From Micromonospora sediminimaris (GTDB taxonomy: Bacteria; Actinomycetota; Actinomycetes; Mycobacteriales; Micromonosporaceae), in contig FOLJ01000005.1 of the NCBI GenBank assembly GCA_900112325.1, forward strand, positions 289,273-353,272: a stretch of DNA of 64,000 nucleotides. The letters run 5' to 3'. The notes beneath the pieces are model-generated. The model had not been told where the DNA came from and searched no databases. It saw only the letters and a list, made by a program, of their open reading frames with translations. Positions 41,063 to 49,937 of this stretch are shown here, in pieces (position 1 is the stretch's first letter; each line of letters opens with the position of its first letter). The position numbers and the translations under genes were made by a program.

Positions 41063-42346
41063 ATGAACATCTGCGTCGTCGCCCTCGGGAAGATCGGTCT
41101 GCCGCTGGCCGTGCAGTTCGCCTCGAAGGGACACCGGGTGGTCGGTGCCGACGTCTCCGAGCGGGTCGTCGAACTGGTCAACGACGGGGCCGTACCGTTT
41201 CCGGGCGAGACGGACCTGGACGTCAAGCTCAAGGAGGTGGTGGCCGCCGGCCTGCTGTCGGCGACCACCGACACCACCGCCGCGGTGGCCGCCTCCGAGG
41301 CGGTCGTGGTTGTCGTGCCGCTCTTCGTCGACGCCGACGGCGTACCGGACTTCGGCTGGATGGACGACGCCACCCGGGCGATCGCCGCCGGTCTCAAGCC
41401 GGGCACCCTCGTCAGCTACGAGACCACCCTGCCGGTCGGCACCACCCGGGGCCGGTGGGCGCCCATGCTGGAGGCAGGTTCCGGGCTCACCGCCGGTACG
41501 GACTTCCACCTGGTCTTCAGCCCGGAGCGGGTGCTCACCGGCCGGGTCTTCGCCGACCTGCGCCGGTACCCGAAGCTGGTCGGCGGCATCGACGAGGCGT
41601 CCGGTGAGCACGGGGTGCGCTTCTACGAGGCGGTGCTGGACTTCGACGAGCGGCCTGACCTGAACCGCCCGAACGGCGTCTGGGACCTGGGCTCGGCCGA
41701 GGCGTCCGAGCTGGCCAAGCTGGCCGAGACGACGTACCGGGACGTCAACATCGGCCTGGCGAACCAGTTCGCCAGGTTCGCCGACACGGTGGGCGTCGAC
41801 GTCATCAAGGTGATCGAGGCGTGCAACACCCAGCCGTACAGCCACATCCACTCCCCGGGCATCGCGGTCGGCGGACACTGCATCCCGGTCTACCCACGGA
41901 TGTACCTGTGGAACGACCCGGCGGCCACAGTGGTGCGCTCGGCCCGGGAGGCCAACGTCGCCATGCCGGAGTACGCCGTCGACCTGCTGGCCGCCGCGTA
42001 CGGCGACCTGACCGACGTCGGTGTGCTGGTGCTCGGTGCCGCCTACCGGGGCGGCGTGAAGGAGACCGCGTTCTCCGGTGTCTTCCCGACCGTGGAGGCG
42101 CTGCGTCGGCGGGGCGCGAAGCCGTACGTCAGCGACCCGATGTACACAAACGAGGAACTTGTGGCGCACGGCCTGCCGGGCTACCACGGTGAGCCGGTCA
42201 GCGCCGCCGTCATCCAGGCCGACCACGTCGAGTACCGGACGCTCGGCCCCGCCGATCTGCCCGGCGTGACGGTCCTGGTCGACGGACGACGGGTCACCGA
42301 AGCAGCTCGGTGGACGGGCGTCCGCCGGGTGGTCATCGGGGGCTGA
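41063..42346 (+). CDS. UDP-N-acetylglucosamine 6-dehydrogenase, WbpA type
   Basis: 427 aa, ATG at 41063 with GAGAGGAAAG. UDP-glucose/GlcNAc dehydrogenase fold: NAD loop VVALGKIGLPLAVQFA (residues 5-20), VSYETTLPVGTTRG near 118, FSPERVLTGR near 152, the lysine K219 in ELAKLAETTYRDVNI and catalytic C273 in GIAVGGHCIPVYP. The NTQPYSHIHSPGIAVGGHC block fits enzymes acting on N-acetylated substrates better than UDP-glucose dehydrogenase. It would make UDP-GlcNAcA, the substrate for the oxidoreductase and aminotransferase at 29.9-32.1 kb and the acetyltransferase at 42402. Confidence 0.9.
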   Translation: MNICVVALGKIGLPLAVQFASKGHRVVGADVSERVVELVNDGAVPFPGETDLDVKLKEVVAAGLLSATTDTTAAVAASEAVVVVVPLFVDADGVPDFGWMDDATRAIAAGLKPGTLVSYETTLPVGTTRGRWAPMLEAGSGLTAGTDFHLVFSPERVLTGRVFADLRRYPKLVGGIDEASGEHGVRFYEAVLDFDERPDLNRPNGVWDLGSAEASELAKLAETTYRDVNIGLANQFARFADTVGVDVIKVIEACNTQPYSHIHSPGIAVGGHCIPVYPRMYLWNDPAATVVRSAREANVAMPEYAVDLLAAAYGDLTDVGVLVLGAAYRGGVKETAFSGVFPTVEALRRRGAKPYVSDPMYTNEELVAHGLPGYHGEPVSAAVIQADHVEYRTLGPADLPGVTVLVDGRRVTEAARWTGVRRVVIGG

Positions 42347-42358
42347 ACGAGCCGTCTC

Positions 42359-42390
42359 CCGGGGCCCGGCGGCTACCGCTCGGGCCCCGG
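42359..42390. terminator. Bidirectional hairpin terminator
   Basis: CCGGGGCCCG (42359-42368) and its inverse (42381-42390) flank a 12-nt loop that can pair further (GCGG/CCGC). It lies between convergent stops at 42346 and 42402. Confidence 0.8.
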
Positions 42391-42401
42391 TCGTAACCGG
42401 G

Positions 42402-42941
42402 TCAGTGATCCCGTCGGGGCGGGTTGTCCAGGTCCCGTGAGACGACCTCGCCCCGCTCGTCGACCCAGCCCTTGGGCCGGGCCGGGTTGCCCGCGACCAG
42501 CTGGTAGGGCGCCACGTCCCGGGTGACCACCGAACCGGCGGCGATCATCGCGTACTCGCCGACCTCGATGCCGCAGACCAGGGTGGCGTTCGCGCCGATC
42601 GAGGCGCCCCGGCGCACCACCGTGGGAGTGATCTTCCAGTCCGGGTTCTGGGCGCGGGGACGGAAGTCATTTGTGAAGACCGCACACGGGCCGACGAAAA
42701 CCTCGTCCTCCAGGAGCACCCCCTGGTAGACGGAGACATTGTTCTGGATCTTCACGAGGTCGCCGATCGTCACGCCCGCGTCGACATAGACGTTACGACC
42801 GATGACGCAGCCGGCACCGACCCGGGCCGACGATCGGATGTGGGCCAGATGCCACACCTTGGTCCCGTCGCCGACCGTGGCCCCCTGCTCGACGTCGGCG
42901 GTGGGATGGACGAAGACGGAGGGGGAGTTCTTGTCAGTCAA
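42402..42941 (-). CDS. Left-handed beta-helix N-acetyltransferase, WbpD/WlbB type
   Basis: 179 aa made almost wholly of hexapeptide repeats (VFVHPTADVEQGATVGDGTKVWHLAHI...). The WHLAHIRSSARVGAGCVIGRN, IQNNVSVYQGVLLEDEVFVGPCAVFTND and YAMIAAGSVVTRDVAPYQLVAGNPA blocks are those of enzymes that N-acetylate the 3-amino group of UDP-2-acetamido-3-amino-glucuronate, using acetyl-CoA; the WH and N-N-V-S-V-Y-Q-G residues shape the active site. It completes the four-step UDP-diacetamido-glucuronate set spread over 29.9-42.9 kb. ATG at 42941; 182 bp separates it from the divergent membrane protein. Confidence 0.92.
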   Translation of the reverse strand: MTDKNSPSVFVHPTADVEQGATVGDGTKVWHLAHIRSSARVGAGCVIGRNVYVDAGVTIGDLVKIQNNVSVYQGVLLEDEVFVGPCAVFTNDFRPRAQNPDWKITPTVVRRGASIGANATLVCGIEVGEYAMIAAGSVVTRDVAPYQLVAGNPARPKGWVDERGEVVSRDLDNPPRRDH

Positions 42942-43103
42942 CCTTCAGATCCCATCGGGTGTGCACGGTCTGGCGGAACTCGGCGCAGCATACCGGGCCG
43001 TGTGATGACCGGGCCTGCGCCCGACTCCGATTACGCTGCTTGGCGATCCGCTCGCAGCACCGGCCGAGCATGCGCCGCGAACGTGCCGAGCCGGACCCGC
43101 CCG

Positions 43104-43109
43104 TACGAT
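43104..43109 (+). promoter_or_regulatory. -10 box of the membrane protein at 43124
   Basis: TACGAT lies 14 nt before GTG 43124, with AAGGACG in between as a short ribosome site; the -35 is not evident. Confidence 0.45.
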
Positions 43110-43123
43110 GACAAGGACGCCCC

Positions 43124-45331
43124 GTGTCGATGACCGACCAGGCTGCCGCACCCTCGGCGGCGATCGACGAACCGACCGCTCCCGCTTCCGGCGGGTCGTG
43201 GCTCGCCGCGAGCCGGGTCGGGACGATAGTCGCCGGGCTGCCCGCAGCACTTACCGACGGCGCCGTCCTGGTGTTCGCGCTCTGGACGCTGCTGTACCAC
43301 GCCGCGCTCCCGCTCGGCCTCGCCCCGTCGTGGACGTTCCGGGTCTGGTTGGCGGCCAGCCTGGCGTTGCTCCTGCTCATCGCGCTGACCCGATGGCGTC
43401 ACCGGCGCGTCGGCTCGTCGCACACCGCAGGCGGTGCGCCCGACACCGCAGGCGGTGCGCCCGACACCGCAGGCAGCGCGCCGGATGCGACGGGCGCGGG
43501 TCCGGCCTCCGACGCCGACCCGGCGGCGGGACGCACCGGCCGGGCAGCGGTCGTCCGGCGTAGCTTGGCGGCACTGGTCCTGGTCTTCGGCACTGTCGCG
43601 GCGATCACCGCCGGGCTGGCCGGTACGCCGGCCGGCGCAGAACTGTCCTGGTGGGTGCCGGCCTCGGCCGGGATCGTGGCGGCCACGGGTCTGGTGCTGC
43701 TGACCCGGCAGACCTGGCGGACCTGGCGGGACACTGCGGCGACCCGGCCGCCGGCGCCGACCGCCAGGCAGTCGGCGTACGCGTTGCTGGTCGCCGGTGG
43801 CGCCGCTGCCGCCTCCCTTTTCCTGGCCCGCAACACCCCGGACGACATCTACTACGTGGGTCGATCGGTCTGGGTCGCGGAACGGGACAACGTTCCGCTC
43901 AACGACTTCCTGTTCAGCGAGAACGTCCTGCCGGCGATGGCGTCCCAACCTCCGATCGCCAGCATCGAGGTGCTGGCCGGCGCGCTCGCCCGGTTCCTCG
44001 GCATCTCCGCGGCGTCGGCGACCTGGTACCTGCTGCTGCCGCTCCTGGCGGTGCTCGCCGTGCTGGCGCTCTGGCGGCTGGTGCAGCGCTGGGCGCCCCG
44101 GCGTCCGGTGCTCGCCTTCACCGTGGCCATCGCCTTCCTCGCCCTGGTCTGTGGCCCGGACGCCGCCCTGGGCAACTTCCACCTGCCCCGGCTCTACCAG
44201 GGCAAGGGCATGTTCGTCTCGGCGGTGGTGCCGTTGATGTGGCTCTATCTCACCCGCTGGTTCGACGACCGGTCCCGGCAGGGGCTGCTGCTGATCGCCG
44301 CGCTGTCGATCACCGCGACCGGGCTCACCACCACGGCGGCGATCGTCCTGCCGCTGCTGGTGGGCGGGGCGGCCCTGATGATGCTGCTGGTGGGCCGCTG
44401 GAAGTCGGCGCTCGCCGTCGGTGCGGCCGCGCTTACCTATCCGATCGGGGCGGTGGTGATCAGCCAGCTGGTCCTCGGGTCGGCCAACGAGGCCGCCGCC
44501 GACGTCAACTTCTACGACGCCGCGCACACCTACCGCCGGACGTTCGAGATCGGCATCGTCGGCGTGATCGGCGGACTCGCGCTGTGGTGCGGCCCGCTGC
44601 TGGCCCGCCGCCGCAGCCCGGCGCTGCTGGCGGCCGGCGGCACGGTCACCCTGAGCGTGCTGCTGGTGCCCGGAGTACTGGAGTGGCTCAGTGCGCTCAC
44701 CGGCATCTCCGTGGTGCTGTGGCGGGTGTCGTGGCTGTTCGCCCTGCCGGCGCTTATCGGTCTGCTGTGCACGGTCTGGCTGCCGACCCGGCTGCCTGCC
44801 GTACGGGCGCTGGCCGGTGTGGTGCTGGCCGCCGTGATGGTGGGCTCGTTCGCCGGCTACGCCGTGCCGATGTGGGACGAGCGCAGCGGGGTGCTGGTGC
44901 ACGACAGGCCGACCTGGAAGATCCGCACGAAGCAGCTGGCCATCGCGAGGTTCGTCGTGGGCCTCGACCGACCGGACGGCCTGGTGCTGGCCCCGGAGAG
45001 CATCATGCGGGCCATCCCGTTGCTGACCACCGAGGCGCGGGTGGTCCTGCCGCGTGACTTCTTCCTGATCGAGTACGACATCAACTCGCAGTTCTCCCGG
45101 GACCGGTTGTTGCTGACCAGGTTCGCCAACGGCGGCCCGGCCGCCCAGCGGCCCTCCGCCGAGGAGGTGGGCGCCGCGCTGGAGCGGCTGGACGTGGGCA
45201 CGATCTGCGTCTACAGCCAGAACCGGTACGCCCGGCAGACCGGTGAAGGGTTCGGCTACACCACGTTCGCCAGGCGGAAGGCCGATCCGCCCGTGCACCC
45301 GAACGCCGTCACCTGCCTGCGTCGTGGGTAG
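43124..45331 (+). CDS. Large multi-pass membrane protein of the wall-polymer locus
   Basis: 735 aa, GTG at 43124. At least twelve hydrophobic segments. Between segments 2 and 3 is a low-complexity cytoplasmic linker with three TAGGAPD-type heptads (encoded by 21-bp repeats at 43422-43484). An exported loop FLARNTPDDIYYVGRSVWVAE and NVPLNDFLFSENVLPAMASQPPIASIEVLA (near residues 238-285) holds conserved-looking acidic residues, as in GT-C enzymes. The C-terminal domain (about 580-735) is soluble and exported: VHDRPTWKIRTKQLAIARFV, LPRDFFLIEYDI. No exact family recognised. Probably involved in polymer modification at the membrane outer face. Confidence 0.75.
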   Translation: MSMTDQAAAPSAAIDEPTAPASGGSWLAASRVGTIVAGLPAALTDGAVLVFALWTLLYHAALPLGLAPSWTFRVWLAASLALLLLIALTRWRHRRVGSSHTAGGAPDTAGGAPDTAGSAPDATGAGPASDADPAAGRTGRAAVVRRSLAALVLVFGTVAAITAGLAGTPAGAELSWWVPASAGIVAATGLVLLTRQTWRTWRDTAATRPPAPTARQSAYALLVAGGAAAASLFLARNTPDDIYYVGRSVWVAERDNVPLNDFLFSENVLPAMASQPPIASIEVLAGALARFLGISAASATWYLLLPLLAVLAVLALWRLVQRWAPRRPVLAFTVAIAFLALVCGPDAALGNFHLPRLYQGKGMFVSAVVPLMWLYLTRWFDDRSRQGLLLIAALSITATGLTTTAAIVLPLLVGGAALMMLLVGRWKSALAVGAAALTYPIGAVVISQLVLGSANEAAADVNFYDAAHTYRRTFEIGIVGVIGGLALWCGPLLARRRSPALLAAGGTVTLSVLLVPGVLEWLSALTGISVVLWRVSWLFALPALIGLLCTVWLPTRLPAVRALAGVVLAAVMVGSFAGYAVPMWDERSGVLVHDRPTWKIRTKQLAIARFVVGLDRPDGLVLAPESIMRAIPLLTTEARVVLPRDFFLIEYDINSQFSRDRLLLTRFANGGPAAQRPSAEEVGAALERLDVGTICVYSQNRYARQTGEGFGYTTFARRKADPPVHPNAVTCLRRG
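43422..43484 (+). repeat. Three 21-bp in-frame tandem repeats
   Basis: Units at 43422-43442, 43443-43463 and 43464-43484; the first two are identical (ACACCGCAGGCGGTGCGCCC plus G), the third differs at a few bases. They encode the TAGGAPD-like linker in the membrane protein and could vary in number. Confidence 0.85.
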
Positions 45332-45451
45332 GCACCCGGACGTCACTGCGTCGATGTCTCGCGTTAAGGTCGCAGCTGCGCTGACGCCGGGACGTGGCGT
45401 TCGGTGCCGCCGGGGCTGCCGGCCGTCGATCGCGGTAGGGAGAGCCGTCCC

Positions 45452-47203
45452 TTGTTGAGCATGTTGACTGGGCGCGTCGGTGTGGCGGCGCGTGGGGCCC
45501 TGCTGGTGGGGGCGTACCTGCTCCTGCTCGTCGGCGGCGCGTTCGGCCAGGTCGCCGGGTTCGTGGTTGCCGCACTGGCGGCGGTGCTCGGCGAGGTCGC
45601 CGTGCAGCGGTGGTCACCGGCCACCGTGACCCTGATGGAGAAGGCCGGCCTCGGCCTGGGCTACCGGCAGCTGGCCCGCGACGTGTCGGTCGTGCTGCTG
45701 GTCGTCGCCCAGGTGGCCCCGGTCGGCGGCGCATTGACCCTGCTGCTCCTGCTGCCCGCCCTGGTGTGGGTGATCGCCGTCTTCGCCGGAGCGTTCGAGC
45801 GCATCATCGACCGGCGCAGCCCCGGCGGTTCGATGGTGCGCAACATCGACCTGGGCCGGCTCGGCGGGCCGCCGCTGCCCCGGTGGGCCGCCGCGCTCAG
45901 CGGGGACCGGCTGCCCTGGGTGAACGTGTTGCTCGTACCGGCAGCGGTGGCCGCGGCGCTGGCCGACACGGTGACGCCAGTCCACGTGGCCGGCGTGATC
46001 GCCGTCGGGCTGGCCACGGTGGTGGGCGCAACTGTCGCGTCGATCTGGCTGCGGGGCCGGGGCGCCGGGCACGGCGCCCGGCTGTCGGCGGTGCAGCGGT
46101 GGCTCGACAGCCACCGCCCGGAGGTCGCGCTCTACTTCGCCGGCCCGGGCAAGGACATCTACCAGGCGAACATGTGGCTCGCCCCGGTCGAGGCGCTGGA
46201 CCGGCCGACGGTGGTCTTCCTGCGTAACCGGGAGGCCCTGGCGGAGCTGGCCGACACCCGGCTGCCGGTGGTCTGCGTCCCGCCCGGTGCGGATTTCATG
46301 AATCTCGGCAAGACCAGCGTCCGGGTGGCGCTGTATCCCGCCAACGCCGGGGAGAACATCCACATGCTGCGGGAGCCCGGGATGAAGCACGTCTTCGTCG
46401 GGCACGGCGACAGCGACAAGGCCGCCAGCGTCAACCCGTTCTGCAAGGTCTACGACGAGGTCTGGGTCGCCGGGCCGGCCGGCCGGGAACGCCTCGCCCG
46501 GGCCGGGACCGGCGTACGCGACGGGAACGTGGTGGAGATCGGTCGGCCGCAACTGGCCGGCCTGCGTACCGCCGGTGGGTCTGCCGAACGTCCCTTCACC
46601 GTGCTCTACGCGCCCACCTGGGAGGGTTGGCTCGCCGACGACCCATTCCACACCTCGGTGCTGCTGATGGGGGAGCAGCTCGTCGCCGAACTGCTGGCAC
46701 TCCGGCCGGAGGTCCGACTGATCTACAAGCCGCACCCGCTGACCGGGAGCCGGTCGGGGCGGGTCCGGGCGGCGCACGAGCGGATCGTGCAGCGCATCCG
46801 GGCCGCCGGTGGCCTGATCGACGCGAGCACCCTGGACGGACCGGCGCACCGGGTCGTCACCGGGCGGGTGCCCGCGCTGTTCGACTGCTTCGACCAGACC
46901 GACCTGCTGGTCAGCGACGTGTCCAGCGTGGTGTCCGACTTCGTGCAGAGCCAACGGCCGTACGTGGTGACCAACCCCGCCGGGCTGCCTGAGGACGAGT
47001 TCCGTCGCACCTTCCCGACCGCTCGGGCGGCGTACCTGCTGGCCGCCGACTGCGGGGAACTGGGGAAGATCGTGGCGGTCACCCGGGCGGGCGACGACCC
47101 GATGACCGAGGCCCGCCGGGAGCTGAAGACCTACCTGCTCGGCCCGACCGACGCCGACCCGATGGACCGGTTCGCCGAGGAGGTCGGCCGGCTCTGCCGC
47201 TGA
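45452..47203 (+). CDS. CDP-glycerol/ribitol glycerophosphotransferase (TagF/TarL family), copy 2
   Basis: 583 aa if it starts at TTG 45452 (GGGAG at the right distance); ATG 45461 is the alternative. Like copy 1 at 23872 it has an N-terminal membrane part with four to six hydrophobic segments (residues 8-215) and a C-terminal glycerophosphotransferase domain: VALYPANAGENIHMLREPGMKHVFVGHGDSDKAASVNPF with the HGDSDK motif near 325, VVEIGRPQLAGL, FTVLYAPTWEGW, RLIYKPHPLTGS and LLVSDVSSVVSDFVQSQRPYVV. Two such enzymes suggest primer plus polymerase roles, or two polyol phosphates. Located at the far edge of the wall-polymer locus. Confidence 0.9.
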   Translation: MLSMLTGRVGVAARGALLVGAYLLLLVGGAFGQVAGFVVAALAAVLGEVAVQRWSPATVTLMEKAGLGLGYRQLARDVSVVLLVVAQVAPVGGALTLLLLLPALVWVIAVFAGAFERIIDRRSPGGSMVRNIDLGRLGGPPLPRWAAALSGDRLPWVNVLLVPAAVAAALADTVTPVHVAGVIAVGLATVVGATVASIWLRGRGAGHGARLSAVQRWLDSHRPEVALYFAGPGKDIYQANMWLAPVEALDRPTVVFLRNREALAELADTRLPVVCVPPGADFMNLGKTSVRVALYPANAGENIHMLREPGMKHVFVGHGDSDKAASVNPFCKVYDEVWVAGPAGRERLARAGTGVRDGNVVEIGRPQLAGLRTAGGSAERPFTVLYAPTWEGWLADDPFHTSVLLMGEQLVAELLALRPEVRLIYKPHPLTGSRSGRVRAAHERIVQRIRAAGGLIDASTLDGPAHRVVTGRVPALFDCFDQTDLLVSDVSSVVSDFVQSQRPYVVTNPAGLPEDEFRRTFPTARAAYLLAADCGELGKIVAVTRAGDDPMTEARRELKTYLLGPTDADPMDRFAEEVGRLCR

Positions 47204-47320
47204 CGCCGCAAGGGTGCCCTGGTCCCCGCGCCGTTGAGCCCGGGTTTTGTCCGGTACCGGCCCGGTTCGCCGCCCCGGCGGGCATGCTCGAAGGGCAGGC
47301 CGCCGGGCGAGGGGATGGGC

Positions 47321-47632
47321 ATGGAGAGCTATCACGAGGACTGGACCGACAGCCAGCGCGCGCTCTACGACGAGTGCTACCGCGCCGGTGCCGACTGGGC
47401 CGACGATCCCGACACGCCGTCGGAGGACGTGCAGCACGTGATCAACCTGGCGGAGGCCGACGACGACACCCTCGCCGACGCCGAGATCGACTTCGCGCCG
47501 TTGATCGACGCGGTCACCGAGGCCACCGGCGAGGTCGTCGCCACCGTGCCGGCCAGCCACGAGGACCCCGGATTCAAGGGGTTCGTGGACGGGGTGCGCG
47601 ACGGCACCTCCGACGAGACCTTCGGCCTATGA
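47321..47632 (+). CDS. Small acidic protein of unknown function
   Basis: 103 aa from ATG 47321 (AGGGG at 6 nt); ATG 47315 adds two residues. Very acidic: SYHEDWTDSQRALYDECYRAGADWADDPDTPSEDVQHVINLAEADDDTLADAEIDFAPLIDAV. No signal peptide or membrane segment, and no family recognised. Codon usage is consistent with a real gene, and it stands alone between the glycerophosphotransferase and the two-component system. Possibly a cytoplasmic regulator or anti-factor, purely from charge. Confidence 0.7.
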   Translation: MESYHEDWTDSQRALYDECYRAGADWADDPDTPSEDVQHVINLAEADDDTLADAEIDFAPLIDAVTEATGEVVATVPASHEDPGFKGFVDGVRDGTSDETFGL

Positions 47633-47725
47633 CCGGCTGAGCCGCCCGAGGCACCCGGGCCTGTCCACCCGGCCGCTCGTCTGCCACCATCTAGCGCAGT
47701 TGAGCAGACCGAACGGGGAGGCCGG

Positions 47726-48382
47726 GTGCGCATCCTGCTGGTCGAGGACGACCGACGGGTGGCCGCCGCCCTGTTGTCGGCGCTGACCCGACGCGGGTAC
47801 GAGGTGGAGCACGCCGCCACCGTCGCCGCCGCGCTCTCCGCTGCCCCCTGTGACCTGGTGCTGCTCGATCTCACCCTGCCCGACGGCGACGGGACCGACC
47901 TGTGCCGGCAGTTGCGACGGCGCAGCAACCAGCTCGGCATCATCGCGGTGACCGCGCGCGGTGAGGAGCGCGACCGGGTGCTCGGCCTTCGGCTCGGCGC
48001 GGACGACTACGTGGTCAAGCCCTTCTCGATGGTGGAACTGCAGGCTCGCATCGAGGCGGTGCTGCGGCGGGCCTCGCACGCGGCACCGGAACGCAACCTG
48101 ATCGAGGTCGGGCCGGTCTACATCGACGTGGCGGCCCGCACCGTCGCGGTGGCCGGGCGGCCGGTGTCGCTGACCCGCAAGGAGTTCGACGTCCTGCTCT
48201 CCCTGGCCCGGCAACCCGGCGTCGCGGTGCCCCGCGACCGGATCCTGCTCGACGCCTGGGGCACCACCTTCACCGATCGGCACACGGTCGAGGTGCACGT
48301 CGGTTCGCTGCGCGGCAAGCTCGGCGACCCGCGTCTGGTGGAGACCGTCCGAGGCGTCGGTTACCGGCTCCGGGGCGAGTGA
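47726..48382 (+). CDS. OmpR-family response regulator
   Basis: 218 aa, GTG at 47726 with GGGGAGG. The receiver domain has acidic pocket E7/D8/D9, phosphoacceptor D48 in LVLLDLTLPDGDG, and the switch K in VVKPFSM. The C-terminal winged helix (residues 125-218) has VSLTRKEFDVLLSLARQPG and DRHTVEVHVGSLRGKLGDPRLVETVRGVGYRL. Partner of the histidine kinase starting 10 bp downstream. The ABC exporter that follows (49938-51757) is a likely target. Confidence 0.95.
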   Translation: MRILLVEDDRRVAAALLSALTRRGYEVEHAATVAAALSAAPCDLVLLDLTLPDGDGTDLCRQLRRRSNQLGIIAVTARGEERDRVLGLRLGADDYVVKPFSMVELQARIEAVLRRASHAAPERNLIEVGPVYIDVAARTVAVAGRPVSLTRKEFDVLLSLARQPGVAVPRDRILLDAWGTTFTDRHTVEVHVGSLRGKLGDPRLVETVRGVGYRLRGE

Positions 48383-48392
48383 GGAGCCCAGG

Positions 48393-49847
48393 GTGCGACG
48401 GCGGCTGGTGATCAGCTATCTGCTGCTGATGGTGCTGGTGGTGGTGGCGCTGGGTACGCCGCTGGCGGTGACGCTGACCACCCGGGAGACCGACCGGGTA
48501 CGCGCCGACCGGCTCGCCGATGCCACCCGCTTCGCGTCGCTGGCCGGGCCGGCGTTGCGTGACGGCGTGCCCGGTCCACTCGACCACGAGCTGGGCAGCT
48601 ACGACGAGCTGTACGGCATCGGGGCGGCGGTGGTGGACCGGGACCGTCGGGAGGTGGTGGCCTCGGCGAGCTGGCGACCGGCCCCGGGTACCCGGGCGGC
48701 GTTGGACGTCGCGCTGTCCGGGCAGCAGGCGAGCGGGCCTGACTCGGTCTGGCCGTGGGTCGACGGGCCGATCGTGGTGGCGGTGCCGATCAACGACGGC
48801 GGCGAGGTGCTCGGCGCGGTGGTCACCGCCACCCCGGCCGACGGGGTCCGGCGTACCGTCGCCACCTGGTGGACGCTTGTCGCCGCGCTGGGTCTGCTCG
48901 CCGTGCTGGCCTGCGTGCTCACCGCGTTCGGGCTGGCCGGCTGGGTGCTGCGTCCGGTCACCGAGTTGGACGCGGTCACCCACGAGATCGCCGAGGGCGA
49001 CCGCGGTGCCCGCGTGCAGCACCGGCTGGGGCCGCCCGAACTGCGTCGCCTGGCGAAGAGCTTCAACCACATGGCGGACGTCGTCTCCGACGTGATGGAC
49101 CGGCAGCGTGCGTTCGTTGCGCACGCCAGCCACCAGCTCCGTAATCCGTTGACCGCGCTGCGGCTGCGGGTGGAGGAGTTGGGGCCGAGCGTCACCGACG
49201 AGCAGGGCCGCGCCGAGCACCGGCTGGCGTTGGAGGAGACCGACCGGCTCGCCCTGCTCCTGGACGCGTTGCTCACCCTCGCCCGCGCGGAACGCCGCGA
49301 GAACCAGCGGGTCACCGTCGACGCGACGGCGGCGGCCGAGTCCCGGGTCGCGGCCTGGGAGCCGCTGGCCCGCCACCGGTCGGTCAGCCTACGGCTGGCG
49401 GCCGGTCCCGGCCCGGTGTACGCCCGTACCGTGCCGACCGCCATCGACCAGGCCCTCGATGCCCTTATCGACAACGCGGTGAAGTTCAGCGGTGCGGGCG
49501 GCGAGGTGACGGTGACCGTCGCGGCCCGCGACGGCGGGACGACCCTTGAGGTACGCGACACCGGCCCGGGGATGACCCGCAGCCAACTCGGCCGGGCCAC
49601 CGAACGGTTCTGGCGGGCGCCGGAGGTGCAGAACGTCGACGGTGCCGGGTTGGGCCTGACCATCGCCGCTGTGCTTGTGGACGCCTCCGACGGCCGGCTC
49701 ACCATGCACCCGAACTCGCCGCGTGGCCTGGTCGCCGCGCTCTGGTTCCCGCAGCCGGCGGAGCCGGCCGAACCCGCCGGCCCGGATTCCGCGGCCGGTC
49801 CACCGGCACCCACCGATCCGGCGTCGTCCGCACCAGCCGTGGCCTGA
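48393..49847 (+). CDS. Membrane sensor histidine kinase
   Basis: 484 aa, GTG at 48393 with GAGGAG. Membrane segments at residues 5-28 and 160-185 flank an exported sensor domain of about 130 residues. HAMP follows (WVLRPVTELDAVTHEIAEGD), then HisKA with phosphorylated H247 in ASHQLRNPLTALRLRVEEL. The ATPase domain has N-box DNAVKFS, G1 DTGPGM and G2 GAGLGLTI. The Pro/Ala-rich C-terminal tail (458-484) is unstructured. Forms an operon with the regulator upstream. Signal unknown; position between wall-polymer genes and an ABC exporter suggests envelope or drug stress. Confidence 0.95.
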   Translation: MRRRLVISYLLLMVLVVVALGTPLAVTLTTRETDRVRADRLADATRFASLAGPALRDGVPGPLDHELGSYDELYGIGAAVVDRDRREVVASASWRPAPGTRAALDVALSGQQASGPDSVWPWVDGPIVVAVPINDGGEVLGAVVTATPADGVRRTVATWWTLVAALGLLAVLACVLTAFGLAGWVLRPVTELDAVTHEIAEGDRGARVQHRLGPPELRRLAKSFNHMADVVSDVMDRQRAFVAHASHQLRNPLTALRLRVEELGPSVTDEQGRAEHRLALEETDRLALLLDALLTLARAERRENQRVTVDATAAAESRVAAWEPLARHRSVSLRLAAGPGPVYARTVPTAIDQALDALIDNAVKFSGAGGEVTVTVAARDGGTTLEVRDTGPGMTRSQLGRATERFWRAPEVQNVDGAGLGLTIAAVLVDASDGRLTMHPNSPRGLVAALWFPQPAEPAEPAGPDSAAGPPAPTDPASSAPAVA

Positions 49848-49890
49848 GCAGAGCCGGTCCGGGGCAGCCTAGGTTTGCTCCGATCCGTAG

Positions 49891-49922
49891 TATGAGTGCT
49901 ATCTTTCAGCGCACAGATCATA
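49891..49922. promoter_or_regulatory. Inverted repeat in the leader of the ABC exporter operon
   Basis: GTATGA (49891-49896) and TCATAC (49917-49922) form an inverted pair, with a nested GTGC/GCAC pair inside. It lies 15 bp before ATG 49938 and overlaps a TAGTAT-like -10, as expected for an operator of a small regulator such as the XRE protein encoded at 51773. Confidence 0.45.
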
Positions 49923-49937
49923 CGGAGGTGGTGGTCC

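Noticed and set aside
45365..45370. TAAGGT as a -10 box for the second glycerophosphotransferase
   Set aside because: No acceptable -35 at 16-18 bp, and TANNNT matches of this quality occur by chance; too weak to list.
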